Assembly (NCBI RefSeq): GCF_019042215.1
Contig: NZ_JAHQCS010000091.1
Location: 1 to 64,000, forward strand
Reading direction: 5' to 3'
Source of the DNA: Evansella tamaricis
GTDB lineage: Bacteria > Bacillota > Bacilli > Bacillales > Salisediminibacteriaceae
Length of the DNA stretch: 64,000 bases
In this document: positions 27,023-36,601 of the stretch, piece by piece
Layout: each line of letters starts with the position of its first letter
Numbering within the stretch: position 1 is the first letter of the stretch
Translations under genes and position numbers: made by a program
Notes under the pieces: generated by a model
Seen by the model: the letters and a program-made list of their open reading frames with translations, nothing else
Told to the model about the DNA's origin: nothing
The model's database searches: none

Positions 27023-27059
27023 ATTGAGAGAAAGTATTAGTTTATTTATCATTGTCTAG

Positions 27060-27250
27060 ATCGAGCGACGTAAGTTTACTTTGCTGACAGTAAGCGAGAG
27101 GTGATACAGAGAGGATGTCCATATAACGGACATGCCACAGGATGTGGCGTTTACCTAATCGACAGATATACTTCGGAGTGTGATGTTTGTAGAGGAAGAG
27201 GCACTGCCCAACGCACGTGATCATAGGCGCTTGTGCTTTTTTTGTATTTA
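27060..27250 (+). repeat. dispersed repeat copy C (diverged)
   Basis: The right end, GGCACTGCCCAACGCACGTG then ATCATAGGCGCTTGTGCTTT, matches the end of the 46.7 kb copy (CTGCCCTACGCTCGTG.. CATAGGCGCTTGCGCTTTT). It also holds TGTCCATATAACGGACA and GCCACAGGATGTGGC palindromes. The gap 27023-27447 has no credible gene; a minus-strand frame through it is made by the repeat. Confidence 0.6.
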
Positions 27251-27447
27251 AATTAGATGAAATGACTTCATTTATTGTCTTTAGATTTGACACTATGTCT
27301 AATGTATTAGTAAAAAAATCGATATATACTGTAACGAAAGTTAACGGACTTGGCTTAATAAATATTTAAACTCAATAATTTAATGTGAGAAAAACTCACG
27401 AAATGGAATAGTTAATAAAAATGCATAGATGAGGGGAGAGGTGTCAC

Positions 27448-28230
27448 TTGACAGTTGCAAAAGTATACACACCTGAAATTCAACTGGACCATGTGAGCAT
27501 GCGATTTCAAACGGATAAAACGGAAGTGGTGGCTCTTGAAAATGTCAGTGTGGACATTCAAAAGGGAGAATTTGTGTCATTACTTGGGCCTTCAGGTTGT
27601 GGCAAAACAACCCTACTCCGAATTATGGCTGATCTAATTCAACCTACAAGTGGTGAAATAAAAGTTGCAGGGAAATCAGCAAAAGAAGCTAGACTGGCTC
27701 AAAAATATGGAATCGTATTTCAAAGCCCAGTTTTATACGATTGGCGGAAAGTAAAAGAAAATATTTCACTTCCTCTAGAGATGACCGGTGTAAAGAAGGG
27801 AGAGCGGGAAAGCAGGGTAGATGAACTACTGCAATTGGTCGGATTAACAAATTTTCAGGATAAATACCCTTGGCAGCTAAGTGGAGGGATGCAACAAAGG
27901 GTTGCCATTGCCAGGGCATTGGCGATGGAACCGGAGATATTACTTATGGATGAACCTTTTTCTGCTCTAGATGAATTCAGCAGGGAACGATTAAACGAAG
28001 AATTATTATCTATTTGGAGTAAAGTGAAAAACACCGTAGTGTTTGTAACTCATAGTATTCCGGAAGCAATTTTTTTATCAGATCGAGTCTTTGTTTTATC
28101 ACCCCATCCTGGAAGATTGGCTGCTGTCGTAGATATTCCCATTCCCCGGCCGCGAAAACAAGAAATTAGGCAAAGTAAAGAGTTTTATCAGCTCATATCA
28201 GGAATTCGAAATATCTTTGAAGGGGTGTAG
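27448..28230 (+). CDS. ABC transporter ATPase, NMT1/THI5-type (predicted pyrimidine uptake)
   Basis: 260 residues. Walker A GPSGCGKTT, Q-loop VFQSPVLYDWRKV, signature LSGGMQQR, Walker B ILLMDEPFSALDEF, as in the nitrate/taurine/thiamine-precursor group (TauB/SsuB/ThiZ-like). TTG start with GGGGAGAGG upstream. First of four transporter genes, followed at once by two permeases and a binding protein. Position at the head of the pyrimidine degradation genes suggests import of uracil, thymine or a dihydropyrimidine/hydantoin. Confidence 0.9.
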   Translation: MTVAKVYTPEIQLDHVSMRFQTDKTEVVALENVSVDIQKGEFVSLLGPSGCGKTTLLRIMADLIQPTSGEIKVAGKSAKEARLAQKYGIVFQSPVLYDWRKVKENISLPLEMTGVKKGERESRVDELLQLVGLTNFQDKYPWQLSGGMQQRVAIARALAMEPEILLMDEPFSALDEFSRERLNEELLSIWSKVKNTVVFVTHSIPEAIFLSDRVFVLSPHPGRLAAVVDIPIPRPRKQEIRQSKEFYQLISGIRNIFEGV

Positions 28231-28235
28231 GTAAG

Positions 28236-29048
28236 ATGAGAAATACATTTGTTCTTTCCCGTTCCAGATGGACACCGACACTCTCCTGGATTATTGGGGT
28301 ACTTGTCATATGGGAAGTATGTTCTTGGCTATTACTTCATGTAATTCAGGTTCCTTTAGCACAATCTAAACTTCCATTTATTCATATGTTAGCTCAGACT
28401 CTCATTGGTTATGGAACTACTCTTTTGACAGAAGGGTGGGTAACTTTCAAAAATGCCGGGATCGGCTTTTTCGTTGGTGCAACGGCAGGGTTAATATTAG
28501 CGATACTCATGAGTATCTCTAAGTGGATTGAACAGCTAACATTTCCGTATGCTGTTGCCTCCCAGATGATTCCAATACTTGGTTTGGCTCCCATTGTATT
28601 TGGGATTGTCAGGGATGATCAATTAGCGCGGATTTTAATAGCGGGATATATTACGTTTTTCCCTGTAGCATTAAATGTTTTACGAGGTCTCCGCAGTACG
28701 AATCCTTCGGCATTGGAACTCATGTATTCCTATGCTGCTAAGCCTTGGACTATTTATTGGAAGTTACGATTTCCAGGCATGTTACCTGGTTTATTTACTG
28801 GTTTGAAAATTGCTGCGCCATTGGCAGTTACAGGCGCCATATTAGTGGAATTAATGGGTGCCACAAATGGGATTGGTGTTATTATGCTTCGAAATCTTTA
28901 TTATGGTCCTTCCCATATATATATGTTCTGGTTGACCGTTATTACTGGGGCTCTTCTCGGCATACTGAGTTATTCTATTATCAGTTTCATCGAACGCTGG
29001 ATTACCCCATGGCAACCGGAATACCGCCCGTCGGGAGGTGAGGATTAG
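28236..29048 (+). CDS. ABC transporter permease 1 (BPD type)
   Basis: 270 residues, about six membrane segments. The EAA-loop SYAAKPWTIYWKLRFPGMLPGL (middle part about 170-190) is the ATPase contact of binding-protein-dependent permeases. Belongs to the TauC/SsuC/ThiX-like group. Starts six bases after the ATPase stop and ends one base before the next permease, so it is translationally coupled. Pairs with the following permease to form a heterodimeric channel. Confidence 0.9.
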   Translation: MRNTFVLSRSRWTPTLSWIIGVLVIWEVCSWLLLHVIQVPLAQSKLPFIHMLAQTLIGYGTTLLTEGWVTFKNAGIGFFVGATAGLILAILMSISKWIEQLTFPYAVASQMIPILGLAPIVFGIVRDDQLARILIAGYITFFPVALNVLRGLRSTNPSALELMYSYAAKPWTIYWKLRFPGMLPGLFTGLKIAAPLAVTGAILVELMGATNGIGVIMLRNLYYGPSHIYMFWLTVITGALLGILSYSIISFIERWITPWQPEYRPSGGED

Positions 29049-29942
29049 ATGCAAGGAGAACCTGCCGATAAAAAAATAAACTGGGTAGATACACCTTCTG
29101 TAACTACAAAAGAAACGAGTCCAGAAACATCTGTAACAACATATATGTCAAACCCTAAAAAAGAAAAGAAACTGCGAGTAGAAAATACGACCAAAGTTAT
29201 AACCCCATTAGTTGCTGGGATTATATTTATTCTATTATGGGAATGGCAGGTCTTTCATCTCCTCTTTCAACTTCAAACTTATCAATTACCTTTACCAACT
29301 GATATACTAGATGCCTTTCTTGTAAATATGGATACGTTATTGTCTTATGCAGGATATACATTGACAGAGGCAGTTTTAGGGATGTTATTAGGATCCTCCA
29401 TGGGGTTTATGGTAGCTTTAATTGCTACAGCATGGCCAAAATGGGGGAAAAATGCCCTTACCATGGTTGCAGCACTTAACGCTGTCCCTATTGTGGCATT
29501 GGCACCAATTATGAACCTTTGGTTTGGTGATGGTATTGGGTCAAGGATTGCTATTGTAACTATTATGACAATGGCAGCAATGGCTATAAATGCTCATAAA
29601 GGGATGAACAATGTGGATCCACTCGCTATCGATTTGATGCATTCCTATGCGGCAAGTAAATATGAAGTCTTTAAATATCTAAGAGTATTTAATAGTTTGC
29701 CATATGTTTTTACCGCATTAAAAATAAATACAACTGCAAGTATGATCGGAGCAATCGTCGGAGAGTTCTTCTTTTCTTCAAAGGGTCTTGGTTATCTCCT
29801 TTCTAACTCGATTAAGATAGGTAGAATGCCCTTAGGGTGGTCATGTATTATTATGGCTGCGATAGCCGGTATCCTATTTTATCTCGTAGTGGAAAGGTTA
29901 GAAAAAATATTTTTGAAATGGCATCCATCAAAACGGACATAA
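29049..29942 (+). CDS. ABC transporter permease 2 (BPD type)
   Basis: 297 residues. A hydrophilic N-terminal extension of about 50 residues (Thr/Lys-rich) precedes about six membrane segments; the EAA-loop contains SYAASKYEVFKYLRVFNSL. Same family as the upstream permease but clearly different in sequence. The long basic N-terminus lies in the cytoplasm and is not usual in this family. ATG start preceded by GGAGGTGAGG. Confidence 0.9.
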   Translation: MQGEPADKKINWVDTPSVTTKETSPETSVTTYMSNPKKEKKLRVENTTKVITPLVAGIIFILLWEWQVFHLLFQLQTYQLPLPTDILDAFLVNMDTLLSYAGYTLTEAVLGMLLGSSMGFMVALIATAWPKWGKNALTMVAALNAVPIVALAPIMNLWFGDGIGSRIAIVTIMTMAAMAINAHKGMNNVDPLAIDLMHSYAASKYEVFKYLRVFNSLPYVFTALKINTTASMIGAIVGEFFFSSKGLGYLLSNSIKIGRMPLGWSCIIMAAIAGILFYLVVERLEKIFLKWHPSKRT

Positions 29943-30062
29943 GACAATCAGTTTTTCTATCAGCTTAATTCTGTACCTTTTCCACAAATAAAGTGGTGGT
30001 ACGAAATTAATAGATTAAGAACATGTTTAAAAAGAATTTAATTTTAAGAGGAGGGTTAATGA

Positions 30063-31097
30063 ATGAAATGGAAAATGAAAAACTTGAGCAGATTACTAGT
30101 TTTACTCGTAGTAACTTTAAGTTTGTTGTTGTCTGCCTGCGGAGATGAAGAATCTTCAACCAGTGCTGATGAAATGATTCCGGTAAGCTTACAGCTTAAA
30201 TGGGTTCCTCAAGCGCAGTTTGCAGGATATTATGTTGCTTTGGAAAATGGATATTATGAAGAAGAAGGTCTCGATGTCACCATTGTACCAGGTGGTCCGG
30301 ACATCGTTCCTGAACAGCAGGTTGCCAATGGTTCCGTCGATATCGGAGTGAACTGGGTAGCTAGCCTTCTTGCCCATCAGGAAGAAGGATTTCCATTAGT
30401 TCAAATTTCTCAAATCTTTCAAACGAGTGGTTTAGTTTTGGTCACAAATAACAATAGTGGTATTGAATCACCAGCAGACTTTGCTGGAAGGAGCGTCGGA
30501 AACTGGATGGGTGGGAATGAATTCGAAATCTTAGCACTGTTTGATAAATATGGATTAGATCCTTATTCTGATTTAGAATTTAAATCCCAAGGGTTTACAA
30601 TGGATCAATTTTTTACAGGGGACATTGAAGTTGCATCAGCAATGACTTATAACGAGTATCAGGTAGTTCTTGCAGAAGGGGTATCGGAGGATGAACTAAC
30701 AGTCTTTGATATGAATGATGAAGGTGTCGCTATGCTTCAGGACAATTTATTTGTCAATAAAGAATGGATTGAAGAAAACAAAGAAGTTGCTGCTAAATTT
30801 GTACGTGCATCCATAAAGGGATGGCAGAGCGCCATTGATGATCAAGAAGCAGCAGTTGACGCGGTAATGAGTTATGCAGAGGATGGAAGTACTACTAGGG
30901 ATCATCAAGTAAAAATGATGGAAGAAGTGGCGAAACTGATTGTCCCAGAAGGGTTTGATTCTTCTAAAATCGGAACGATTGATGATGAGATGTTTAAACA
31001 AACGGCAGATATTGCTCTTGAATTTGGTGTCATTTCAGAACCGGCAGATCTCAATGAAGCCTATACCCATGAAATAATGGAAATGGTTCTGGATTAA
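30063..31097 (+). CDS. NMT1/THI5-like substrate-binding lipoprotein (predicted pyrimidine)
   Basis: 344 residues. Lipoprotein signal with LLLSAC and Cys26. The mature domain shows the NMT1/THI5 hallmarks LQLKWVPQAQFAGYYVALEN and GYYEEEGLDVTIVPGGPDIV, and GSVDIGVNWVASLL. The family binds pyrimidine- and thiamine-precursor-like compounds (HMP, pyrimidines). Given the downstream preT, preA and hydA genes, a pyrimidine base is the likely ligand. About 120 bases separate it from the permease; strong GAGGAGGG site. Confidence 0.88.
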   Translation: MKWKMKNLSRLLVLLVVTLSLLLSACGDEESSTSADEMIPVSLQLKWVPQAQFAGYYVALENGYYEEEGLDVTIVPGGPDIVPEQQVANGSVDIGVNWVASLLAHQEEGFPLVQISQIFQTSGLVLVTNNNSGIESPADFAGRSVGNWMGGNEFEILALFDKYGLDPYSDLEFKSQGFTMDQFFTGDIEVASAMTYNEYQVVLAEGVSEDELTVFDMNDEGVAMLQDNLFVNKEWIEENKEVAAKFVRASIKGWQSAIDDQEAAVDAVMSYAEDGSTTRDHQVKMMEEVAKLIVPEGFDSSKIGTIDDEMFKQTADIALEFGVISEPADLNEAYTHEIMEMVLD

Positions 31098-31112
31098 TCA
31101 ATTTATATGAAG

Positions 31113-31151
31113 ATAACCTTCCCCTGTAGCAGATGCAGGTCGGAAGGTTAT
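31113..31151 (+). terminator. hairpin after the binding-protein gene
   Basis: ATAACCTTCC (31113-31122) pairs with GGAAGGTTAT (31142-31151), followed by only TTAAAT. It probably reduces read-through from the transporter to the catabolic genes or protects the upstream mRNA. The remainder of the 31098-31417 gap should hold a promoter for the catabolic genes, not clearly identifiable. Confidence 0.55.
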
Positions 31152-31417
31152 TTAAATAAGAATGTTTATGAAGTACAGGCAAAATAACGGAAGATAACCT
31201 AACTAATATAATGTTCTAATTCCGATTTAATGGTACCATTTTAAAAATTAGAAGATTCAGAAAAATCAATAAATATCTTTTACACACTGTTCAAAAAGCA
31301 GGAAAAACGATTTAACACTTTGTGTACTGTAAAGTATTCTCATTCACTCTAGAATAAGAGTATTATCTTGGAGTTGACCGAAAAAAAGATTTCCCAAATA
31401 CTTAAGGGGGTATTTCA

Positions 31418-32308
31418 ATGTCAGATCAAGTAGTTATTGGTTTAATTCAGGCAAAAAACGATGTGCACGGTGATGAGCCAGTAGAGGTTCATAAAGAAAC
31501 AGCGATTGAAAAGCATATAAAACTTGTTAAGGAAGCGAAGGAAAAGGGAGCACAAATGGTTTGTCTTCAGGAAATTTTTTACGGACCTTATTTTTGCACC
31601 GAACAATCGACGAAATGGTATGATGCAGCAGAAGAGATTCCGAATGGACCTACTACCAAGTTATTTCAGGAATTGGCGAAGGAATTAGGGATTGTTATCA
31701 TCTTGCCAATCTATGAAAGGGAAGGGATAGCAACGTACTATAATACTGCCGCGGTGATTGATGCCGATGGCTCATACTTAGGAAAATACCGCAAAACACA
31801 TATCCCCCATGTCGGTGTGGAGGCAAAGGGATGTGGATTTTGGGAAAAATATTATTTCAAGCCTGGAAATTTAGGATATCAAGTATTTGATACGGCATTT
31901 GCTAAAGTTGGTGTTTATATTTGCTATGATCGTCATTTTCCCGAAGGTGCTAGATTATTAGGGTTAAGGGGAGCGGAAATTGTTTTTAACCCATCTGCTA
32001 CTGTCGCAGGTCTTTCGGAATATTTATGGAAATTGGAGCAGCCAGCACACGCGGTCGCGAATGGCTATTATTTAGGGGCAATCAATCGTGTGGGAGTGGA
32101 AGCCCCATGGAATATGGGAGAATTTTACGGACAGTCCTACTTGGTGGATCCGAGGGGAGAGTTTGTTTCCACAGGTACGAGAGATAAAGATGAGGTCATT
32201 ATCGGAATTATGGATAAGAAGATGATTCGAGAAGTCCGGGATACCTGGCAGTTCTATCGTGACCGCAGGCCGGAGACTTATGAAGAAATGACTGCACTGC
32301 TCCCTTAA
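31418..32308 (+). CDS. beta-ureidopropionase (N-carbamoyl-beta-alanine amidohydrolase), nitrilase family
   Basis: 296 residues, a carbon-nitrogen hydrolase. The catalytic triad is visible: Glu52 (CLQEIFYGP), Lys126 (GKYRKTHIP) and Cys169 (VYICYDRHFPEGARLLGLRG). The family member in this setting hydrolyses N-carbamoyl-beta-alanine (or -aminoisobutyrate) to beta-alanine, CO2 and ammonia, the third step of reductive pyrimidine degradation. Strong GGGGG binding site before the ATG. Alternative: an N-carbamoyl-D-amino acid hydrolase, less likely given preT/preA next to it. Confidence 0.88.
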   Translation: MSDQVVIGLIQAKNDVHGDEPVEVHKETAIEKHIKLVKEAKEKGAQMVCLQEIFYGPYFCTEQSTKWYDAAEEIPNGPTTKLFQELAKELGIVIILPIYEREGIATYYNTAAVIDADGSYLGKYRKTHIPHVGVEAKGCGFWEKYYFKPGNLGYQVFDTAFAKVGVYICYDRHFPEGARLLGLRGAEIVFNPSATVAGLSEYLWKLEQPAHAVANGYYLGAINRVGVEAPWNMGEFYGQSYLVDPRGEFVSTGTRDKDEVIIGIMDKKMIREVRDTWQFYRDRRPETYEEMTALLP

Positions 32309-32413
32309 AAAAAATGGCACAAAAGGGTATGAATTTCGCGAAATTACTATCAATGAAATCATTCTGAAAGTTAGTAAAATTATTGAATTTCGGAAAGAAG
32401 GAGGCCAATCCCA

Positions 32414-33775
32414 TTGACGAGTACTCTACCATCTATTGATGATCTAAAGAAAAATTTCGAAGAAATCTCATCGGGTCTAAAAAACCAGGAGGCAATGGAA
32501 GAAGCAAACCGGTGTCTTTACTGTTATGAAGCCCCTTGTATTCAAGCCTGTCCTACCGATATTGACATCCCGTCCTTCATTAAAAAAATTGCTTCCGAAA
32601 ATCTATTAGGTTCTTCTAAAACAATTATGAGGGCTAATCCACTAGGTGCTAGTTGCGCAAGAGTATGTCCCACAGAGGAATTGTGCGAAGGAGCTTGTGT
32701 TTTAAACCATTCGACGAAACCCATTATGATTGGTGACCTTCAACGGTTTGCAACAGACTGGGCTATCCGAAATAAACAAGTTTTGTTTAAGCGTGGGAAA
32801 CCGAATGGGAAGACAGTGGCGATCGTTGGCGGCGGTCCAGCTGGTTTATCAGCTGCTAGAGAATTGGCACTTCTTGGTTATAACGTGACTATTTTTGAAG
32901 CGGAAGCACATGCAGGTGGTTTAAATACGTATGGCATTGTTTCCTTCCGACTTCCCCAGGCAATTTCCTTTTGGGAAGTGGAGCAAGTGAAGAGTCTTGA
33001 AGTGGATATTCGCACTAATACAAGAGTAGGGAAGGACATAAGTACAAAAGAAGTATTAGAGAATTATGATGCTGTTGTACTGGCCATTGGTATGTCCAGT
33101 GTTCCGAATCTGAGGATAGAAGGGGAAGAGTTAGATGGAGTTTATGATGCCATCGAGTTTGTTAAAAAAACAAAGACAGAAGAATTATCCCATGAGTTTG
33201 TAGGAAAAAAGGTTGCTGTCATTGGGGCCGGAAATACTGCGGTAGATGCAGCAACTAGCTCTGTTCGACTAGGTGCAGAAAATGTAAAGATGTTATATCG
33301 AAGAACGGTGAAAGAAATGACTGCCTATGAATTTGAGTATGAGTTTGCGAAACAAGAAGGGGTAGAATTCAGGTGGTTAACCACTCCTAAACGAATCCTT
33401 TCAGATGAAAAGGGAAATGTGAACGGGATCGAATGTATTCAGGTTGAATTGCAGGAATCAGAAGATGGATCCCAACGTCCGGTGCCAATATCGGGTTCAG
33501 AGTTTTTCATTGAAGCGGATGTGGTTATACGAGCTATAGGACAATCCAGATATATAGAACTTATTGAATCCTTTCAGATTGATCATACCAATGGAGTTGT
33601 TGAGGTGGAGGAAGGATCTTATATGACATCCAACAAAAAGGTTTTTGCCTGTGGCGATGTGATTTTCGGAAATGGTCAAGGTGAGGCCATGGTTGTAACA
33701 GCTGCTCAGCAAGGAAAATTAGCTGCGTATGATATTCACGAGAATATGTTTGGAAAGATTTCAGTAACTGCGTAA
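32414..33775 (+). CDS. preT: dihydropyrimidine dehydrogenase subunit PreT (FAD/NAD, 4Fe-4S)
   Basis: 453 residues. N-terminal iron-sulfur region with CLYCYEAPCIQACPTDIDIP and GASCARVCPTEELCEGACVL. FAD-binding GGGPAGLSAARELA (about residue 140) and a second NAD(P)-binding GAGNTAVDAA (about 276-285). This is the electron-input subunit that passes electrons from NAD(P)H to PreA. TTG start, AAGGAGG nine bases upstream. Lies 24 bases before preA. Matches the N-terminal half of mammalian dihydropyrimidine dehydrogenase. Confidence 0.93.
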   Translation: MTSTLPSIDDLKKNFEEISSGLKNQEAMEEANRCLYCYEAPCIQACPTDIDIPSFIKKIASENLLGSSKTIMRANPLGASCARVCPTEELCEGACVLNHSTKPIMIGDLQRFATDWAIRNKQVLFKRGKPNGKTVAIVGGGPAGLSAARELALLGYNVTIFEAEAHAGGLNTYGIVSFRLPQAISFWEVEQVKSLEVDIRTNTRVGKDISTKEVLENYDAVVLAIGMSSVPNLRIEGEELDGVYDAIEFVKKTKTEELSHEFVGKKVAVIGAGNTAVDAATSSVRLGAENVKMLYRRTVKEMTAYEFEYEFAKQEGVEFRWLTTPKRILSDEKGNVNGIECIQVELQESEDGSQRPVPISGSEFFIEADVVIRAIGQSRYIELIESFQIDHTNGVVEVEEGSYMTSNKKVFACGDVIFGNGQGEAMVVTAAQQGKLAAYDIHENMFGKISVTA

Positions 33776-33799
33776 CTTGAATGATAAGGAGGTTGAGCG

Positions 33800-35068
33800 A
33801 TGGCTGATTTACACATTAACCTTGCTGGAATAGATTCGCCAAATCCCTTTTGGCTGGCGTCTGCCCCACCGACAAATTCTGGCTATCAGGTTCAAAGGGC
33901 GTTTGAAGCGGGATGGGGAGGCGCTGTATGGAAAACACTCGGGGATCCGATCATTAATACATCTTCACGGTTTGCGGCGATCAATTTCAATGGTCAGCGT
34001 GTTGCAGGTTTTAACAATATCGAATTAATTACTGACCGACCATTAGAAATTAATTTAAAAGAGATTTATGAAACGAAGAAACGTTTTCCTGATCGAGCCA
34101 TCATTGCTTCTCTCATGGTAGAACCTAAACAGGAGAAGTGGCATGAAATAGTAAAATTGGTGGAGGACGTTGGGGTAGATGGATTGGAATTGAATTTTGG
34201 GTGCCCGCATGGTATGGCAGAAAGGGGAATGGGTTCTGCATCTGGGCAAGTACCAGAACTGGTGGAAAGTCAAACCTATTGGGTTAAGGAAGTTGCTCAA
34301 ACCCCTGTAATAGTTAAACTCACTCCAAATATAACTGATATTACGGCAACTGCGGAAGCAGCTGTTCAAGGTGGAGCAGACGCCATCAGTATGATCAACA
34401 CTATAAATAGTCTAATGGGGGTTGATATTGATACATGGAATACAATTCCGAATGTAGCTGGAAAAGGAGCACATGGTGGTTACTGTGGACCTGCGGTGAA
34501 ACCGATCGCACTTAATATGGTGGCTGATTGTGCTAGGCATCCGTTAATCAATGTTCCTATCTCCGGGATCGGAGGCATCTCTAATTGGAAAGATACTGTG
34601 GAGTATTTATTAATGGGAGCAACAGGAGTTCAAGTATGTACCGCTGTAATGCATCACGGATTCCGAGTAGTAGAAGACATGATTGAAGGTCTTTCCAACT
34701 ATTTGGACGATAAAGGAATCGATTCTGTCATGGACTTAGTGGGAAAATCCGTTCCAAAGTACTCGGATTGGGGAAACCTGGATTTAAATTACAAAGTCGT
34801 TGCTCGAATCAATAATGACATTTGTATTAATTGTAATAAATGTCATATTGCCTGTGAAGATGCTTCCCATCAGTGTATCGACATGTTAAAAGATGCCAAT
34901 GGTAATTCCTATTTGCAGGTTCAGGAAGATGATTGTGTTGGATGTAATCTTTGTTCCATCGTCTGTCCGGAGGAAGGTGCCATCAATATGGTTGAATTAA
35001 AAGGAGATCATCCACCGTTAACGTGGAATGAACGGCAAAAAGCGTTGAGTGAAATAGGAGCAAAGTAA
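33800..35068 (+). CDS. preA: dihydropyrimidine dehydrogenase subunit PreA (FMN, two 4Fe-4S)
   Basis: 422 residues. A dihydroorotate-dehydrogenase-like FMN barrel (GIDSPNPFWLASAPPT, GLELNFGCPHGMAERGMGS, KLTPNITDITATAEA, NVPISGIGGISNW) followed by ferredoxin repeats CINCNKCHIAC (about 347-357) and CVGCNLCSIVCPEEGA. Reduces uracil to dihydrouracil with PreT. By eye the general-acid cysteine of the mammalian enzyme falls at Ser148 here (MGSASGQ), so the proton donor may differ. Coupled to preT and followed within 30 bases by the dihydropyrimidinase gene. Confidence 0.93.
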   Translation: MADLHINLAGIDSPNPFWLASAPPTNSGYQVQRAFEAGWGGAVWKTLGDPIINTSSRFAAINFNGQRVAGFNNIELITDRPLEINLKEIYETKKRFPDRAIIASLMVEPKQEKWHEIVKLVEDVGVDGLELNFGCPHGMAERGMGSASGQVPELVESQTYWVKEVAQTPVIVKLTPNITDITATAEAAVQGGADAISMINTINSLMGVDIDTWNTIPNVAGKGAHGGYCGPAVKPIALNMVADCARHPLINVPISGIGGISNWKDTVEYLLMGATGVQVCTAVMHHGFRVVEDMIEGLSNYLDDKGIDSVMDLVGKSVPKYSDWGNLDLNYKVVARINNDICINCNKCHIACEDASHQCIDMLKDANGNSYLQVQEDDCVGCNLCSIVCPEEGAINMVELKGDHPPLTWNERQKALSEIGAK

Positions 35069-35096
35069 ACTATGCTAGAAAATAGGAGGGATACGA

Positions 35097-36509
35097 ATGA
35101 AGAAAGTAATTAAGAATGGAACGATTGTTACAGCTTCCGACACGTATGAAGCGGACATCCTCATTGAAGGAGAAAAAATCGTTGCAATCGGTTCAAACCT
35201 TCCGGAAGCTGGGGCAGAACTTATTGATGCGAAAGGGACTTATGTCTTTCCTGGTGGAATTGATCCGCATACCCATTTGGAGATGCCATTTGGAGGGACT
35301 GTCTCAAAGGATGACTTTGAAACGGGAACTATTGCTGCAGCCTTTGGGGGAACGACTACGGTCATTGACTTTTGTTTAACTAATAAGGGGGAGCCCTTAA
35401 AGAATCCAATTGCTGTTTGGCATAACAAGTCTAAAGATAAAGCCGTTATAGACTACAGCTTTCATTTAATGATCTCTGAAATTACCGATGATGTCCTAGA
35501 ACAGCTACCAGCTGTTATTGAAGAAGAAGGAATAACATCTTTTAAAGTGTTTATGGCCTATAAAAATGTTTTCCAGGCAGATGACGAAACGCTTTTCAGG
35601 ACGTTAGTCACGGCAAAAGAATTAGGGGCTTTAGTAATGGTTCATGCGGAAAATGGAGACGTGATTGATTATCTGATAAAAAAAGCTTTGGATGAGGGAA
35701 ATACAGACCCCATCTATCACGCATTAACTAGACCCCCTGAAGTGGAGGGGGAGGCGACCGGTCGTGCAGCTCAGCTAACCGGTCTTGCTGATTCGCAGCT
35801 TTATGTTGTACATGTATCGTGTTCCCAGGCGGTGGAAAAAATTGCTGAGGCAAGGAGCAAAGGTGTTGATGTTTGGGGAGAAACCTGTCCCCAATACTTA
35901 GCATTAGATCAAAGTTATCTGGAAAAACCTAATTTTGAAGGGGCTAAATATGTTTGGTCACCCCCGTTAAGAGAAAAGGCACATCAAGCGGATCTTTGGA
36001 ATGCATTAAAGAGCGGATCCCTTCAAACATTGGGTTCAGATCAATGTTCCTTTGATTTTAAAGGACAGAAGGATTTAGGAAAAGGAGACTTTACAAAGAT
36101 TCCAAATGGTGGACCGATGATTGAAGACAGACTAACGATCCTCTTTTCAGAAGGTGTAAAAAAAGGACGAATTAGTTTGAACCAGTTTGTGGACATCAGT
36201 TCAACGAGAATTGCTAAATTGTTTGGTTTATTCCCACAAAAAGGTACCATTGCTGTAGGAACGGATGCTGATATTGTTCTTTTTGACCCGAACGTAGAGC
36301 GTGTCATTTCTGCAGATACACATCATATGGCAGTAGATTATAACGCTTTTGAAGGGATGTCAGTAACTGGAGAAACTGTCTCCGTCTTATCCCGAGGAGA
36401 ATTTGTCATCCGTGAAAAACAGTTTGTAGGAAAACTTGGCCGTGGAAAATATCTCAAACGGGCTAAATATGGAGAGGTAATTAGTAATAAGGAAGAAATC
36501 TCCATCTAA
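35097..36509 (+). CDS. hydA: dihydropyrimidinase (D-hydantoinase family)
   Basis: 470 residues. Metal-binding GGIDPHTHLEMPFGGT, the carbamylated Lys150 in TSFKVFMAYKN, VHAENGDVI, LYVVHVSCSQAV and GSDQCSFDF, with the C-terminal YLKRAKYG typical of Bacillus/Geobacillus D-hydantoinases. A zinc amidohydrolase opening dihydrouracil to N-carbamoyl-beta-alanine. The Gln in GSDQC is also seen, from memory, in the Geobacillus enzyme. Strong ribosome site AGGAGGG. Third gene of the transcript that begins with the ureidopropionase or preT. Confidence 0.93.
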   Translation: MKKVIKNGTIVTASDTYEADILIEGEKIVAIGSNLPEAGAELIDAKGTYVFPGGIDPHTHLEMPFGGTVSKDDFETGTIAAAFGGTTTVIDFCLTNKGEPLKNPIAVWHNKSKDKAVIDYSFHLMISEITDDVLEQLPAVIEEEGITSFKVFMAYKNVFQADDETLFRTLVTAKELGALVMVHAENGDVIDYLIKKALDEGNTDPIYHALTRPPEVEGEATGRAAQLTGLADSQLYVVHVSCSQAVEKIAEARSKGVDVWGETCPQYLALDQSYLEKPNFEGAKYVWSPPLREKAHQADLWNALKSGSLQTLGSDQCSFDFKGQKDLGKGDFTKIPNGGPMIEDRLTILFSEGVKKGRISLNQFVDISSTRIAKLFGLFPQKGTIAVGTDADIVLFDPNVERVISADTHHMAVDYNAFEGMSVTGETVSVLSRGEFVIREKQFVGKLGRGKYLKRAKYGEVISNKEEISI

Positions 36510-36601
36510 ACCTTACATTCATTATTATTTAGATAGAACTGTAAGAAGTAGGGGGTATTTTAACCTATGAGACAAGCAACTGTTTCATAAAAGGAGGTTT
36601 T

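Noticed and set aside
27042-27293. Minus-strand open frame of 83 codons
   Set aside because: It is generated by the dispersed repeat copy C and has no credible start or homology.
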